Below are positions 24,055-35,691 of a stretch of DNA of 64,000 nt, one piece after another. A model generated the notes under the pieces. The model worked only from the letters and a program-made list of their open reading frames with translations, did no database searches and was not told the origin of the DNA. This DNA comes from Diphasiastrum complanatum (Eukaryota > Streptophyta > Lycopodiopsida > Lycopodiales > Lycopodiaceae), in the NCBI GenBank assembly GCA_029204225.1, contig CM055100.1:52389260-52453259 (forward strand), in the 5' to 3' direction. Both the position numbers and the translations under genes were made by a program. The first letter of the stretch is position 1. Each line of letters opens with the position of its first letter.

Positions 24055-25372
24055 GTGGATGATGAACTCCCAGATGCTGCGTTGTTCTATGTTGAAGCAG
24101 TACCTGAGTGGGCGACAGATATTGTTGAGTACCTGATGCTAGGACAACCGAATGACTCTTTGACAAAAGTACAGAAAAGACAATTGATTCATAAGGCTCA
24201 ACCTTATCAATTAATTGCAGGACAATTGTACCATCACGGATAATATAATATTTTACGAAGATGTGTTTTACCGCATGAAGTACCAGATTTAATCACGTTT
24301 TCACATGATGGCATGGGCGGAGGACACTTCTCTACAGATATTACTGTTCGCAAACTTTTGCAAGTTGTTGGTGGCCTACGCTTCATAAGGACACAAAAAA
24401 ATTTATTCAGACATGTGATGTTTGCCAACGAGCCGACGACCTACTCGACAGAATTATGAACCCTTACATCCGGTTTTATCACAAGCACTGTTTGAAAAAT
24501 GGGGACTGGATTATGTTGGTCCTATTCATCCTGTCGCGCAAGGATCTCATGCCCGATACATTATTGTCGCAACTGATTATATGACCAAGTGGGTTGAAGC
24601 CAAAGTTGTCAAAGTGGCTGATGCGAAATCTACGGCCAAGTTTCTATATGAAAATATTATAATCAAATTTGGATGTCCGATTGAAATTGTCAGTGACCGG
24701 GGTACACACTTTGTTAATCAAACAATCAAGTGTTTACTAGAAGATTTTTTTGTTATACACAGATTTAGTACTCCCTATTATCCCAGAGGGAATGGCCAAG
24801 CTGAATCTTCCAATAAGATTCTCTGCACCATTATGACAAAGACAGTTGAAGCAAGTCGGTTCGATTGGGAACATAAATTGTATGCAGCATTATGGGCATT
24901 CAGAACTGCTTACAAAAATAGTACAAATCAAACACCTTTTCAACTGGTTTATGGTCAAGATGTTGTTATGCCAATTGAATTTCTAATCTCATCTTTATGC
25001 ATAGCAGCAACGTAACGATTAAATGATGATATGTCCTTACAACTCCATCATGAAGCGTTGCACAAATTATGTGAAACCCGATTGATGGCAGTTCATGCCT
25101 TAGCAGCAGAGAAAGCCCGCCGCAAGGCATGACACGATCGTCGTTTGCACAAGAAAGATCCGAAAGCAGAAGATCTTGTATTGATGTACAAAACCAAGCT
25201 GATCAAGGGTAAGTTGAAGTTTACCGGGGAAGGCCCGTATAAAGTGAAGGAAATCCTGAACTATGGCACAGTAATTCTTGAGCACTTGGATGGAAACGAT
25301 TTGATACTCCGGTAAATGAGCAGCCGATTACGCAAGTTTTGGCAGCCTGTTTCGCCAGTTCAGCAAGCCTAA
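24055..25372 (+). pseudogene. Gypsy-1 integrase, disrupted
   Basis: Integrase inserts the cDNA into the nuclear genome. The zinc-binding HHCC region begins HDGMGGGHFSTDITVRKLLQ, then a small deletion shifts the frame so CDVC is lost. The catalytic core is open from 24,422: GLDYVGP (first Asp), VSDRGTHF (second Asp) and GNGQAESSNK (Glu). After a stop at 25,013 the carboxy-terminal part continues with LMYKTKLIKGKLKFTGEGPY and ends RKFWQPVSPVQQA. It has the shape of the OTA-clade integrase without a chromodomain. Confidence 0.85.
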
Positions 25373-26195
25373 TCTCAATATATTTTTTAATTTTATTTGT
25401 TTTTCAACTTTTTCTTTTCAGTATTTAATTTGCTGAGTTTTTTAGAAAAAGACAGTTAAAAAAAAACAAATAAACAAAAAGAAAAACAACAAAATAAGGA
25501 AAAACTGATGAGCAAAAGTCAGGAAATCATCAGCATAAGAAAAATGAAGCACAACAATGACTTAGAAAATCACTGATTTGGGCAGATTTGGCCAATACAG
25601 TATCAAAAACCTTCGCTAAGCTCTCAGACTGTACATCCACCCTTGATTTATATAAATTGAGGTGGGCAAAGGTTCCTCACAAAAGAAAATCCAATTTTTG
25701 AGACAGACGAATGTTCAGTGATATGCCATTTTGGGAACCTTCGCCGAGCATCATAACCTCATTATGAACCTTCGCCGACCTGCTAGATGATCTTAAAATG
25801 TCAAAATTAGGTTGTCCATAGGTTCAGATTGTGAAAAAATGCATTTATGACAGTACCTGGGTGAAGGACCCTCCTGGGCAAAGGTTCATCCTTCGCCAGC
25901 CTTGGAAAACGTTCGCCTGATAGGTTCAGATCCCTAGAAACCTTTGCCGAGATTTTTAAAGCCTATTTTTATAGTACTGTACATGCCTGCAAATTTTTGT
26001 TTAAAACTGATCAGCCAAACTAGTATTCAGTGTAATGGACCCACCAAATTCACCTATAAGTTGACTGAATTTGATTCATTCCTCACTTGTGCTAGCGAAG
26101 CTTTTGGGAATTTTTCTTGTGACCAAAGCCTTCCAAAATTTCTGCATTGCATTCTGATACACTTTTCCTCGTTTTATATTTCCTCTCTAATTATC
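25373..26195 (+). other. Spacer between pol and the extra gene of Gypsy-1
   Basis: AT-rich start, then repeated CTTCGCC-type motifs (25,612-25,950) like those in the 5' leader, and a TATATAA near 25,648. The corresponding spacer in Gypsy-2 (34,828-35,691) is closely similar. Confidence 0.6.
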
Positions 26196-27085
26196 ATGTC
26201 TTCTACCAATACTTCCCAGTCTCCGCGCTATACTATCCATCGTGATGTCCCATCTACAACGGACATCATGATTCTTCCTAGCACAAGCATGGTCACTCAG
26301 TGGATGACCTTTGCGGAGCCTCTGCTCACTACAATGGGTATTCATGAGAGAGCCTTTTCGGGTCGCATCAATATGGATTTCATCACTCTTGCCTTCAGTA
26401 CGTGGAAGGAAGAGAAATCCAAATTCTATATCACTTTCCAGGGAGCCACACACAAAGTGCGCGTCACTGAGGCCGCACTTGCAGCTATAGGAATATCATC
26501 TGGTACGCACCCTCACCCAATCACAAGCACGCCAAACAGGCCATCAAGCCATTTATTGACCACACCAACGATCTCCACTGGACCAATGATGGCTACCTTT
26601 TGGAAGCCATCACTAAGCCTTCCATCCACGCAGCTGCCCAGCTATTGAATAATTTCCTGATGGTTGGCAACCTCAGGAAACACCGCATCACATCTCAAAT
26701 CGTTCACAAGATAGTGGAATCCCACACTAAGTTGGTCAAAGCCCCTCTTGAACCATATAATTGGTTCAAGACTATTTCGGTGAGCTCAAGCGAGCTATTA
26801 AGGCCAATACTAAGTAGCAGTTCACTGCTGGCTCTTTATTGTCCCTCTTAGCCGCTTCTCACTTATAAAACAGAATCCATGGCTTCCACTTGAATTTCGT
26901 GCTTTCTAATTACGAAGAAGCACTGGCAGAATCATCTCATTAGGCCTCAAGCTCTCATAGTCGTCGTCGTCCACGTAGCGAGATCGTAATTCCTGACTCG
27001 CCTTCCGTGTCACGACGTCACATTAGGCAGACCTCGTCAGCTGCTCTTCCACCCCTTGTTGTTGTTCGCACTGAACTCGTCACCA
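26196..27085 (+). pseudogene. Gypsy-1 extra gene after pol, carboxy-terminal part deleted
   Basis: Starts MSSTNTSQSPRYTIHRDVPS. The amino-terminal domain contains WMTFAEPLL, INMDFITLAFSTWKEEKSKF and FQGATHKVRVTEAALAAIG. It is homologous to the longer genes at 35,692 and 48,815. The frame breaks near 26,500, and the text jumps from VVVRTEL to the polypurine tract, so the coiled-coil and carboxy-terminal domains are missing. Athila and Tat elements are known to carry such additional genes. I see no membrane-spanning segment supporting an envelope role. Confidence 0.7.
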
Positions 27086-27088
27086 ATT

Positions 27089-27102
27089 TTGGTGGGGGAT
27101 AC
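27089..27102 (+). other. Polypurine tract of Gypsy-1
   Basis: TTGGTGGGGGATAC directly precedes the 3' LTR start TGTTGG. Confidence 0.8.
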
Positions 27103-27831
27103 TGTTGGAGGGTTTGCGGATCCCAAGGCAACCTTAACCCTAGTTAATAAGTGAGAGGGATTTGGCACCCTGCATGTGTAAGTCCAACCCAATGATCACA
27201 TAGTTATTTGATTGATTAGAAAGTCAATAAAAGGACTTTAGGCCTTTTTGCGGGACTTTTAATGTCGCAGGCCTAAATGTCAAGTTAGTGAATAAAGTTG
27301 GGTTTCCCTCCAATTTTGATGGTTCCCACACTTTTTTAAATTTGAATAAAAAGAGAGGCAAGACAAGACCAATAGGATTCAGAGGCCAGGATCCTCCTCT
27401 CTACTATAAAAAGGGACCAACTCGAGTTGCTCCTGATGTTCATTTTCTCATTTCAATAAAAGCAGATTGGTTCTCTTTAGAAATGGATTGATGAATGTCC
27501 TTGCTCTTCCTCTCTTTTCCTCCATTTCTCATGCTTCCTTGGTATTTGCTAATTGTTGGATTTGATCATTATTGGGATTGCTATTTCTTATGCTTTTTGT
27601 GAGAGAGAAAAGGAGAGAGAGAAGAGTAAGTTTTTATCATTGTTGTGGATTTAGGGTTAATGGATGTAGTGTTAATGGATGTTAGTGTTAGGTCCTCTGT
27701 TCATGTTGAAATTTGAACTATACTAGCGCTCTCATGGGAATGAACCTCCTCGTGACAACTAACTCTGTCTCTATGATGCTAGATTGACTAGATCTTGGAT
27801 TCAGGTTAGGCAAGGAAAGAAACCCACAACA
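27103..27831 (+). repeat. 3' LTR of Gypsy-1
   Basis: 729 bp, beginning TGTTGGAGGG and ending CCCACAACA, followed by the target-site duplication CTTGT. Confidence 0.9.
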
Positions 27832-27836
27832 CTTGT

Positions 27837-28060
27837 CGAACGATAATGACCAAAATTGCATGTTAGACATTAAATTTTAACTAGCTTTAGTCATAGGCAT
27901 GAAATGTGAGCCATCTAACTATCCTAAACTCAAAATTCTTCTAAGTTGATCATGCAAAGGGGCCAAATTTGAGTTATAGTCTATCTCAATTGACAAACAT
28001 CAAATTGAAGCTATCTTGTGTGACATGGATCAATTCCATCAATAAGAGATGAAAATCAGC
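27837..28060. other. Older sequence between Gypsy-1 and Gypsy-2
   Basis: AT-rich, no gene seen. It continues the target of Gypsy-1 and shares AATTCCATCAATAAGA with 16,590-16,610. It joins abruptly to RNase H coding sequence near 28,065, so the left end of Gypsy-2 is a deletion or recombination junction. Confidence 0.5.
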
Positions 28061-28064
28061 AATA

Positions 28065-29381
28065 ATATGCCATTGGATCAGTTTTGACGTAACCAGGTGA
28101 CTATAAAAAAGATTATCCTATATGATTTGCAAGCAGATAACTTATAGATCCAGAAAAAAAATTATTCAACAAGAGAACGCGAGGCATTAGCCATGATTTT
28201 CTCTGTTCAAAAATTTTGTCACTACCTCATGGAAATGCACTTTGCATTTTATACGGATCATCAACTGTTACTTTACTTGGTAAACAAGACGTGCAATACT
28301 AGACATATTGCAAGATGGCTATTATTATTAACTGAATTTTACTTTCGGATTGTGGTTCAAAAGAGAAAGCAACATTATCTAGCCGATCACGTTTCGCAAA
28401 TTGAATCTGCACCAGTTAATACTATAGTGGATGATGAACTGCTAGATGCTACGTTGTTCTATGTTGAAGCAGTACCTAAGCGGGCGACAGATATTGTTGA
28501 GTACCTGATGCTAGGACAACCGAATGACTCCTTGACAAAAGTACAGAAAAGACAATTGATTCATAAGACTCAACCTTATCAATTAATTGCAGGACAATTG
28601 TACCGTCGTGGATCAGATAATATTTTATGAAGATGTGTTTTACCGCATGAAGTACCAGATTTAATCACGTTTTCACATGAGGGCATGGGTGGAGGACACT
28701 TCTCTACAGATATTACTGTTCGCAAACTTTTACAATCTGGTTGTTGGTGGCCTACGCTTCATAAGGACACAAAAAATTTTATTCAGACATGTGATGTTTG
28801 CCAGCGAGCACGACGACCTACTCGACAGAATTATGAACCCTTACATCCGGTTTCATCGCAAGCACCATTTGAAAAATGGAGACTGGATTATGTTGGTCCT
28901 ATTCATCCTGCCACGCAAGGATATCAGGCCCGATACATTATCGTCGCAACTGATTATATGACCAAGTGGGTTGAAGCCAAAGCTGTCAAAGTGGTTGATG
29001 CGAATCTACAGCCAAGTTTCTATATATAAATATTATAATCAGATTTCGATGTCTGATCGAGATTGTCAGTGATCGGGGTACACACTTTGTCAATCAAACA
29101 ATAAAGTGTTTACTGGAAAATTTTTTTGTTCTACACAGATTTAGTTCTCCCTACTATCCCAAAGGGAATGGCCAAGCTGAATCTTTCAATAAGATTCTCT
29201 ACACCATTATGACAAAGACAGTTGAAGTGAGTCGATCTGATTGGGAACACAAACTGTATGCAGTATTATGGGCATTCAAAACCGCTTACAAAAATAGTAC
29301 AAATCAAACACCTTTTCAACTGGTTTATGGTCAAGATGTTGTCATGCCGATTGAATTTTTAATCCCATCCTTACGCATAGC
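28065..29381 (+). pseudogene. Gypsy-2 RNase H and integrase, split by Copia-1
   Basis: A close relative of Gypsy-1, with no LTR, gag or RT on its left side. RNase H begins at GSVLT and contains FAFYTDHQLLLYLVNKTC. Integrase has HEGMGGGHFSTDITVRKLLQ, then an intact CDVCQRARRPTRQ, LDYVGPIHP, SDRGTHF and GNGQAES. Frame breaks occur near 28,150, 28,627 and 29,000. The coding sequence is cut after PSLRIA by Copia-1 and resumes at 34,461 with the same codons. Confidence 0.85.
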
Positions 29382-30243
29382 TGTTGAAAATTGTCACTTC
29401 TCACTTGACATTGGTTCATGCAAATATTGATCAAACATTAGAATATGTTGATGATCTGATTTCACACGTGTGGAGCCTGTTCTCACATGTGAAAGGATGT
29501 ACTTTTCATGTTTGTATATATCCAAATTGATTTTGTATCATTCTAGTTAGTGTGAACATGAAATGACTAGCTTTTTGTCAAGTTGACTAGTCACCTACAA
29601 ATTAGCTTTTCCTTGCATGTGCATGAGTAAATGCTCCCACATGGCAAGTGGATGTTCACACGTGTGTATAGAGTACTAGAAGATAAGAGTTGACCATTTT
29701 TCTTAGATCCTATTTTGTAGGGAATATTCCTATATTCTAGGAGACTATCTTTTTGGATTTTAGTCATATTCTAGAAGGTCAACTATTGGATAAGGATCAA
29801 GGATGGATCACATGGATAGATCTGAGTGATGTGGCACTCTTCACACGTGTGAAAGCCTGCTGGACTGTACCAGACTCATGGATGTACTTGATCCATAAAA
29901 GGATCATCATTTTGCTAAGAAGATTGATGAGACTTTTGCACTCTACACTTTTGTGAGGTTTCTAGTCATTTGTCTTGTGATTTTTATGTATGATTGCTAT
30001 CTAGTATCATTGTACTTGTTGTTTTAGGTGCAGGCCGTACTGTGGACAGTACTCCACACGTGTGAGGCCGCTCTCACTAAAAAATGATGTGTTGATCCAT
30101 TGCTCTTGCTTAAATCCAAGTGTAGTGAATCTAGATCATAATCTAATGTGTAGAACTTGATAGATTCATTGATTAAGCAACCAATAACTCTCTATGATTG
30201 TAAAGTACAATCATTATTGTCTTAAAAACTATAAAATTCATCA
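29382..30243 (+). repeat. 5' LTR of Copia-1
   Basis: Begins TGTTGAAAATTG and ends ATTCATCA. It contains four CACACGTGTG palindromes (starts 29,463, 29,657, 29,842 and 30,055). Confidence 0.93.
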
Positions 30244-30255
30244 TGGTATCAGAGC
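30244..30255 (+). other. Primer binding site of Copia-1
   Basis: TGGTATCAGAGC lies immediately after the 5' LTR and is complementary to the 3' end of initiator tRNA-Met. Confidence 0.9.
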
Positions 30256-30319
30256 TAAGTAAGAGAGTGATCATTGAATCATAAATCTTGTAAAGATCAT
30301 TGGCAAATTTTGTTTTTGG

Positions 30320-33300
30320 CCAATGGAGGATCTACCTCCAAAGGCAAAGTGAAGAACAAGGCAAAACTAAAGTGTTTCTTTTGTGGAAAGAAATGACACT
30401 TTGCCTCAGAATGCTACTTGAAAAAGAATCAACAAGCCAAAGGAGATCAAGGGAACATTTCTCAAGAGGAAGAAGAAGAGGATGGATTCAACACATCCTT
30501 AATGATTGCATCTACACCAACTTCAAGTCAAGACACATGGTGGATAGATAGTGGGGCTAGTTCCCACATGTCCTTTAACAAGCATTATTTTTCTACTCTT
30601 CTATCTTGTAATGACTCTAAGAAGTCAATATACACTGCTAGTGATCAAGCATGCAAGATAGATGGCATAGGATCTATACCTCTTTGTTAAGGCACATCTA
30701 AAAGGATAGATCTAGATAATGTTTTGTGTGTTCCTACCATTTCAAGAAACTTGTTTAGTGTAGGACAGTTAATGGACAATGGACTAGATGTACATTTCAA
30801 GAATGGAGTTTGTTCCATCTTGAAAAATGATAAGTGCATAGCTAGTGGCATTAAGCAAGGTAGACTTTTCAAGTTGGATGCTAATGTTGCAAGTGAAAGT
30901 GTGAACTTGGCTAGGGAGGAGCTAACTCAAGTGGAGCTTTGGCATAAGAGATTAGGCCATCCTAATCTTCAATCTATGGAGCCAATGGCAAGCAAGGAAC
31001 TAGCTCTCGGCTTACCAAGAGCTTTCAAGAAGTGTGGAAAGATGTGTGAGGCATGTGGCCTTGCAAAGTCACACAAGTCTTATTACAAGATATCTTCATC
31101 AAGATCTCTCTCTCCCTTGGATCTCATACATTCTGATGTACATAGTTTTTCACATGCAAGTAATGGAGGTGCCTTGATGTATGTAACTTTTATAGATGAT
31201 TGTACTAGATTCACATGGATTGAGTTACTATCAAAGGAAAGTCTTGTTTATGAAGCTTTCATTAAGTTCAAGTCTCTAGTAGAGAAACAACTTAGTACTT
31301 CTATCAAAGCACTAAGATGTGATAATGGAGGAGAGTACATCTCCAATAAAATGAAAGACTTTTGCGAGACCAATGGTATTAAGTTACAATACACTTGTTC
31401 CTACACCCCTCAACAAAATGGGGTGGCCGAGAGGAAAAATAGGAGTCTATGTGAGTGTGCAAGTCTTTGAGACTTGATGCATCACTTCCCATCTCATTTT
31501 GGGGAGAAGCCATAACATGTGCTAATTATTTGTGTAATAGACTTCCTAGTAGTGCTATAGATGGAATCTCACCTTATCAAGCCTTGTTTAATAAGAGACC
31601 CAATGTAAAAGATTTTAAGATCTTTGGATGTACTTGTTATGTACACATTCCTTTGGAGACTAGAAGGAAAGAAGATGCTACCTCCTTCAAAGGAATCTTT
31701 GTTGGCTATGGAGAAAATAGCAAGGGATATAGGATATACGATCCTACATCCAAGAAAGTAAAGGTAAGCAAGGATGTACTTTTTGATGAGTCACAATTTG
31801 CTAAGAGCTTGTCAAATGGATCTAACCCATTGTGCATTGAAGATCTTGACAAATCCGAGGAGGATCTTGTCAAACCCGAGGAGGATCATGACAAACCCGA
31901 GGATGGAGATTTGGATCCAAGTCAAAAGGGGCCGAGAAGGTCATCAAGGAGCAGGCCGAGCCCTCAAGGCTTACCTATGTGGACAAGGGAAAGCAAAAGG
32001 AAGACTCTACATCTTCTACCTCTTACTCTTTTTTAGCTACATTGCTTGAAGAAGCATATAAATCTAAAGTTTGGAGAGATGCAATGCAAGTAGAGTATGA
32101 TGCATTAGAAAATGATCATACTTGGAATCTTGTAAATCTTCCAAGAGGAAAGAAACCACTTGCATGTAAGTGGATTTATAGAATTAAGTACAATAAAGAT
32201 GGATCTATTAGTAAGTACAAAGCTAGGCTTGTTGCGAAGGGATTTCTTCAAATAAAAGGATTGGATTATGAAAAAACATTTGCACCTGTAGCTAAGCTTG
32301 TAACTATTAGATTAATCATTTGCATTGCTACTTTGTTCAAATGGGATCTCTACCAAATGGATGTGACAAATGCCTTCTTGAATGGCTTCTTAGAAGAGGA
32401 AATCTACATGATGCAACCCGAGGGCTTCATCAAGGTTGGTGAGGAGCAAAAGGTGTGCTACTTAAGGAAGAGCCTATATGGCTTGAAGCAAGCACCTAGA
32501 GCTTAGTACTCTAGGTTGCATGATTTTCTCTATTCCCTTGGCTTTGTACTAAGTGCTTATGAACCTTCTTTATATTTTAAATGTAATGAAGGAAAGATCA
32601 TCATTTTGGTTCTTTATGTTAATGACATCATTATGACAAGAAATGATGATGATGGCATAGGCAAAGTAAAAGTTGACTTATCTAGTGAGTTCAAGATGGT
32701 AGATCTAGGCTTCCTAAACTTCATACTTGGGATAGAAGTGTCTAGAAGTAGCAATTGTACTTTCATAAGTCAATCTAAGTATGCTACTTCCATTCTTGAA
32801 AGATTTGGTATGAAAGATTGTAAGGGGATTGACACCCCTATGGAGCATGTTGTGAAAGCAGCTAATGAAGGTGATGAAGCATCCTCTGAGGATATCACCC
32901 TCTTTAGGAAGCTTATAGGCTCTTTAATCTATTTAACCATCACTAGACCTGACTTAAGTTTTTGTGTAAGCAAGTTGAGTCAAAGTATGCGAGCTCCTTT
33001 AGTTCATCATTGGAAAAGTGCCAAGAGAGTACTTAGATATGTTTCTATTACTAGATTTTTTGGCATACTTTATGAAGGATCTAACTTGCACATGAGAGCC
33101 TACTCGGATTCAGATTTTGCGTGACAAGATGGATAGAAAGTCCATTAGTGCATTTGCAACATTTCTTTGTGGATGAGTGATATCTTGGCTTTCCAAAAAA
33201 CAAGATACAACTCACTATCTTCTTGTGAAGCCGAGTACAAGGCATTGACTTCAACAACCAAAGAGCTCCTATGGCTAAGAAGACTCTTGATGGAACTACA

Positions 33301-33580
33301 TGTGCTAAAGGCCGAGGAGATCCCTTACATATTTTGTGACAATCAAGCTTCTCAACAAATTGCTTCAAATCCTATCTTTCATGCTAGAACAAAGCATATT
33401 GAGATAGCTCACCACTTTGTGAGGGAGAAGGTACAATCCAAGGAAGTGCAACTACATCATGTACCATCATCCGAATGCATAGCTGCTATCTTAACCAAAC
33501 CATTGTCCAAAGATCCATTTTTTAAGTTAAGATATGCTCTTGGAATTGTAGATAGATGTACACTAGATTTGCCAAGTTAG
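30320..33580 (+). pseudogene. Copia-1 polyprotein: zinc knuckle, protease, integrase, RT, RNase H (disrupted)
   Basis: The coding region starts only about 80 bp after the primer site, at KGKVKNKAKLKCFFCGKK, so the capsid domain has been lost. It has a CCHC knuckle with a stop inside it (30,397). Protease has WWIDSGASSHMS. The pre-integrase zinc region has LWHKRLGHPN. The integrase core has LIHSDV, FIDDCT, CDNGGEY and GVAERKNR. A frameshift near 31,450 leads to LRLDASLPISFWGEAITC, and another near 31,975 leads to RT. The RT palm has QMDVTNAFLNG, and the catalytic YVDD has become YVNDII. Stops follow KQAPRA and SDSDFA. RNase H ends with HVPSSECIAAILTKPLS and a stop at 33,578-33,580. The active-site change alone should abolish polymerase activity. 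Confidence 0.9.
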
Positions 33581-33593
33581 AAGTGAGGAGGAG
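33581..33593 (+). other. Polypurine tract of Copia-1
   Basis: AAGTGAGGAGGAG directly precedes the 3' LTR. Copia-2 has the related GAGGAGGAG in the same place. Confidence 0.85.
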
Positions 33594-34455
33594 TGTTGAA
33601 AATTGTCACTTCTCACTTGACATTGGTTCATGCAAATATTGATCAAACATTAGAATATGTTGATGATCTGATTTCACACGTGTGGAGCCTGTTCCCACAT
33701 GTGAAAGGATGTACTTTTCATGTTTGTATATATCCAAATTGATTTTGTATCATTCTAGTTAGTGTGAACATGAAATGACTAGCTTTTAGTCAAGTTGACT
33801 AGTCACCTACAAATTAGCTTTTCCTTGCATGTGCATGAGTAAATGCTCCCACATGGCAAGTGGATGTTCACACGTGTATATAGAGTACTAGAAGATAAGA
33901 ATTGACCATTTTCCTTAGATTCTATTTTGTAGGGAATATTCCTATATTCTAGGAGACTAGCTTTTTGGATTTTAGTCATATTCTAGAAGGTCAACTATTG
34001 GATAAGGATCAAGGATGGATCATATGGATAGATCTGAGTGATGTGGCACTCTTCACACGTGTGAAAGCCTGCAGGACTGTACCAGACTCATGGATGTACT
34101 TGATCCATAAAAGGATCATCATTTTGCTAAGAAGATTGATGAGACTTTTGCACTCTACACTTTTGTGAGGTTTCTAGTCATTTGTCTTGTGATTTTTATG
34201 TATGATTGCTATCTAGTATCATTGTACTTGTTGTTTCAGGTGCAGGCCGTACTGTGGACATTTTTCCACACGTGTGAGGCCGCTCTCACTAAAAAATGAT
34301 GTGTTGATCCATTGCTCTTGCTTAAATCCAAGTGTAGTGAATCTAGATCAAGATCTAATGTGTAGAACTTGATAGATTCATTGATTAAGCAAACAATAAC
34401 TCTCTATGATTGTAAAGTACAATCATTATTGTCCTAAAAACTATAAAATTCATCA
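33594..34455 (+). repeat. 3' LTR of Copia-1
   Basis: 862 bp, near-identical to the 5' LTR. One of the four palindromes is mutated to CACACGTGTA (33,869). Confidence 0.93.
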
Positions 34456-34460
34456 ATAGC

Positions 34461-34827
34461 AGCAACGAAACGATTAAATGATGATAAGTCTTTACAACTC
34501 CGTCATTAAGCGTTGCACAAATTATGTGAAACCTGATTGATGGCAATTCATGCCTTAGCAGCAGAGAAAGCACGCCGCAAGGCATGGCACGATCGTCGAT
34601 TACAAAAAAAAGATCTAAAAGCAGGAGATTTGGCATTGATGTACAAAACCAAGCTGATCAAGGAAAAATTGAAGTTTACTGGTGAAGGCCAGTATAAAGT
34701 GAAGGAAATCTTAAACTATGGCGCAGTAATTCTTGAGCACTTGGATGGAAAACGATTTGATACTCCGGTGAATGGCAGCCGATTACGCAAGTTTTGGCAG
34801 CCTGCTCCGCCAGTTCAGCAAGCCTGA
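34461..34827 (+). pseudogene. Gypsy-2 integrase carboxy terminus after Copia-1
   Basis: Continues the integrase interrupted at 29,381. It has LMYKTKLIKEKLKFTGEGQY, KEILNYGAVILEHLDGKRFD and the end LRKFWQPAPPVQQA with TGA at 34,825. This part is more intact than in Gypsy-1. Confidence 0.85.
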
Positions 34828-35691
34828 TCTCAATATTTTTTTAAAAAAATTTGTTTTATAATTTTTTGTTTTCAGTACTTGATTTGTTGAGATTTTTGAA
34901 AAAAGACAGTCAAAAAACAAAAGAAAAAAATGAAAAAAAAAAAAAGAAAAAGAAAAAGAAAAGTAAAGCAAGAATTAAGAAAAGACTGATGAGCAAAAGT
35001 CAGAAAGTCATCAGCATAGGCAAAAGGAAGCACAGTAATTTTTTGATGGAAAACGACTTAAAAAATCACTGTTTTGGTCAGATTTGGCCTATACAGTACC
35101 AGAAACCTTCGTTGAGCTCTCAGACTGTACATCCACTCTAGATTTATCTAATTTGAGGTGGGCGAAGTTTTCTGTCAAGAGAAAACCCCGTTTTTGAGTT
35201 AGACGAAGTATCACTGATATGCCATTTTGGAAACCTTCGCCGAGCATCTTAACCTCATTATGAACCTTCGTCGACCTGCTAGATGATCTTAAAATGTTAA
35301 AATTAGGTTGACCATAGGTCCAGATTGTGAAAAAATGCATTTATGACAGTACCTGGGCAAAGGACCCTCCTGGGCGAAGGTTCATTCTTTGCCGGACCTG
35401 GAAAACATTCGCCTGATAGGCTCAGATTTCCAGAAACCTTCGCTGAGATTTTTATAGCCTATTTTCACATTACTATACATGCCTGCAAATTTTTGTTCAA
35501 AACCGATCAGCCAAACTAGTATTCAGTGTAATGGACCCACCAAATTCACCTATAAGTTGACTGAATTTGATTCATTCCTCACTTGTGCTAGCGAAGCTCT
35601 TGGGAATTTTTCTTGTGACCAAAGCCTTCCAAAATTCCTGCATTGCATTCTGATACACTTTTCCTCGTTTTATATTTCCTTTCTGATCATC
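34828..35691 (+). other. Spacer after pol in Gypsy-2
   Basis: An A-rich stretch (34,915-34,985) is followed by CTTCGCC-type motifs (35,105-35,450) and a segment nearly identical to 25,955-26,190 of Gypsy-1. No gene is seen apart from a possible amino-terminal extension of the extra gene. Confidence 0.6.

Larger units (their letters stand above)
16689..27831 (+). mobile_element. Gypsy-1: complete Athila/Tat-like LTR retrotransposon
   Basis: Paired LTRs (16,689-17,445 and 27,103-27,831), a tRNA-Asp-type primer binding site, gag, protease, RT, RNase H, integrase, an additional gene after pol, and a polypurine tract. The target-site duplication CTTGT is exact on both sides (16,684-16,688 and 27,832-27,836). 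By-eye comparison gives about 4% LTR difference plus an indel of around 28 bp in a GTTAATG-rich stretch. Coding regions carry stops and frameshifts and a 656-bp insertion in RT, so it is no longer active. Athila or Tat is supported by the primer site and the post-pol sense gene. A phylogeny would be needed to choose between them. Confidence 0.9.
29382..34455 (+). mobile_element. Copia-1: Ty1-copia retrotransposon inserted in Gypsy-2
   Basis: 5,074 bp with two 862-bp LTRs (29,382-30,243 and 33,594-34,455), a Met-type primer site and a polypurine tract. The target-site duplication ATAGC is exact (29,377-29,381 and 34,456-34,460). The LTRs differ at about 17 positions by eye, near 2%. Domain order is zinc knuckle, protease, integrase, RT, RNase H, as in Ty1-copia. 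The capsid part of Gag is absent, and stops break the polyprotein, so it cannot move by itself. Confidence 0.93.

Noticed and set aside
26187-26453. Minus-strand frame opposite the extra gene in Gypsy-1
   Set aside because: It is the shadow of the sense-strand gene, whose domain is conserved across families.
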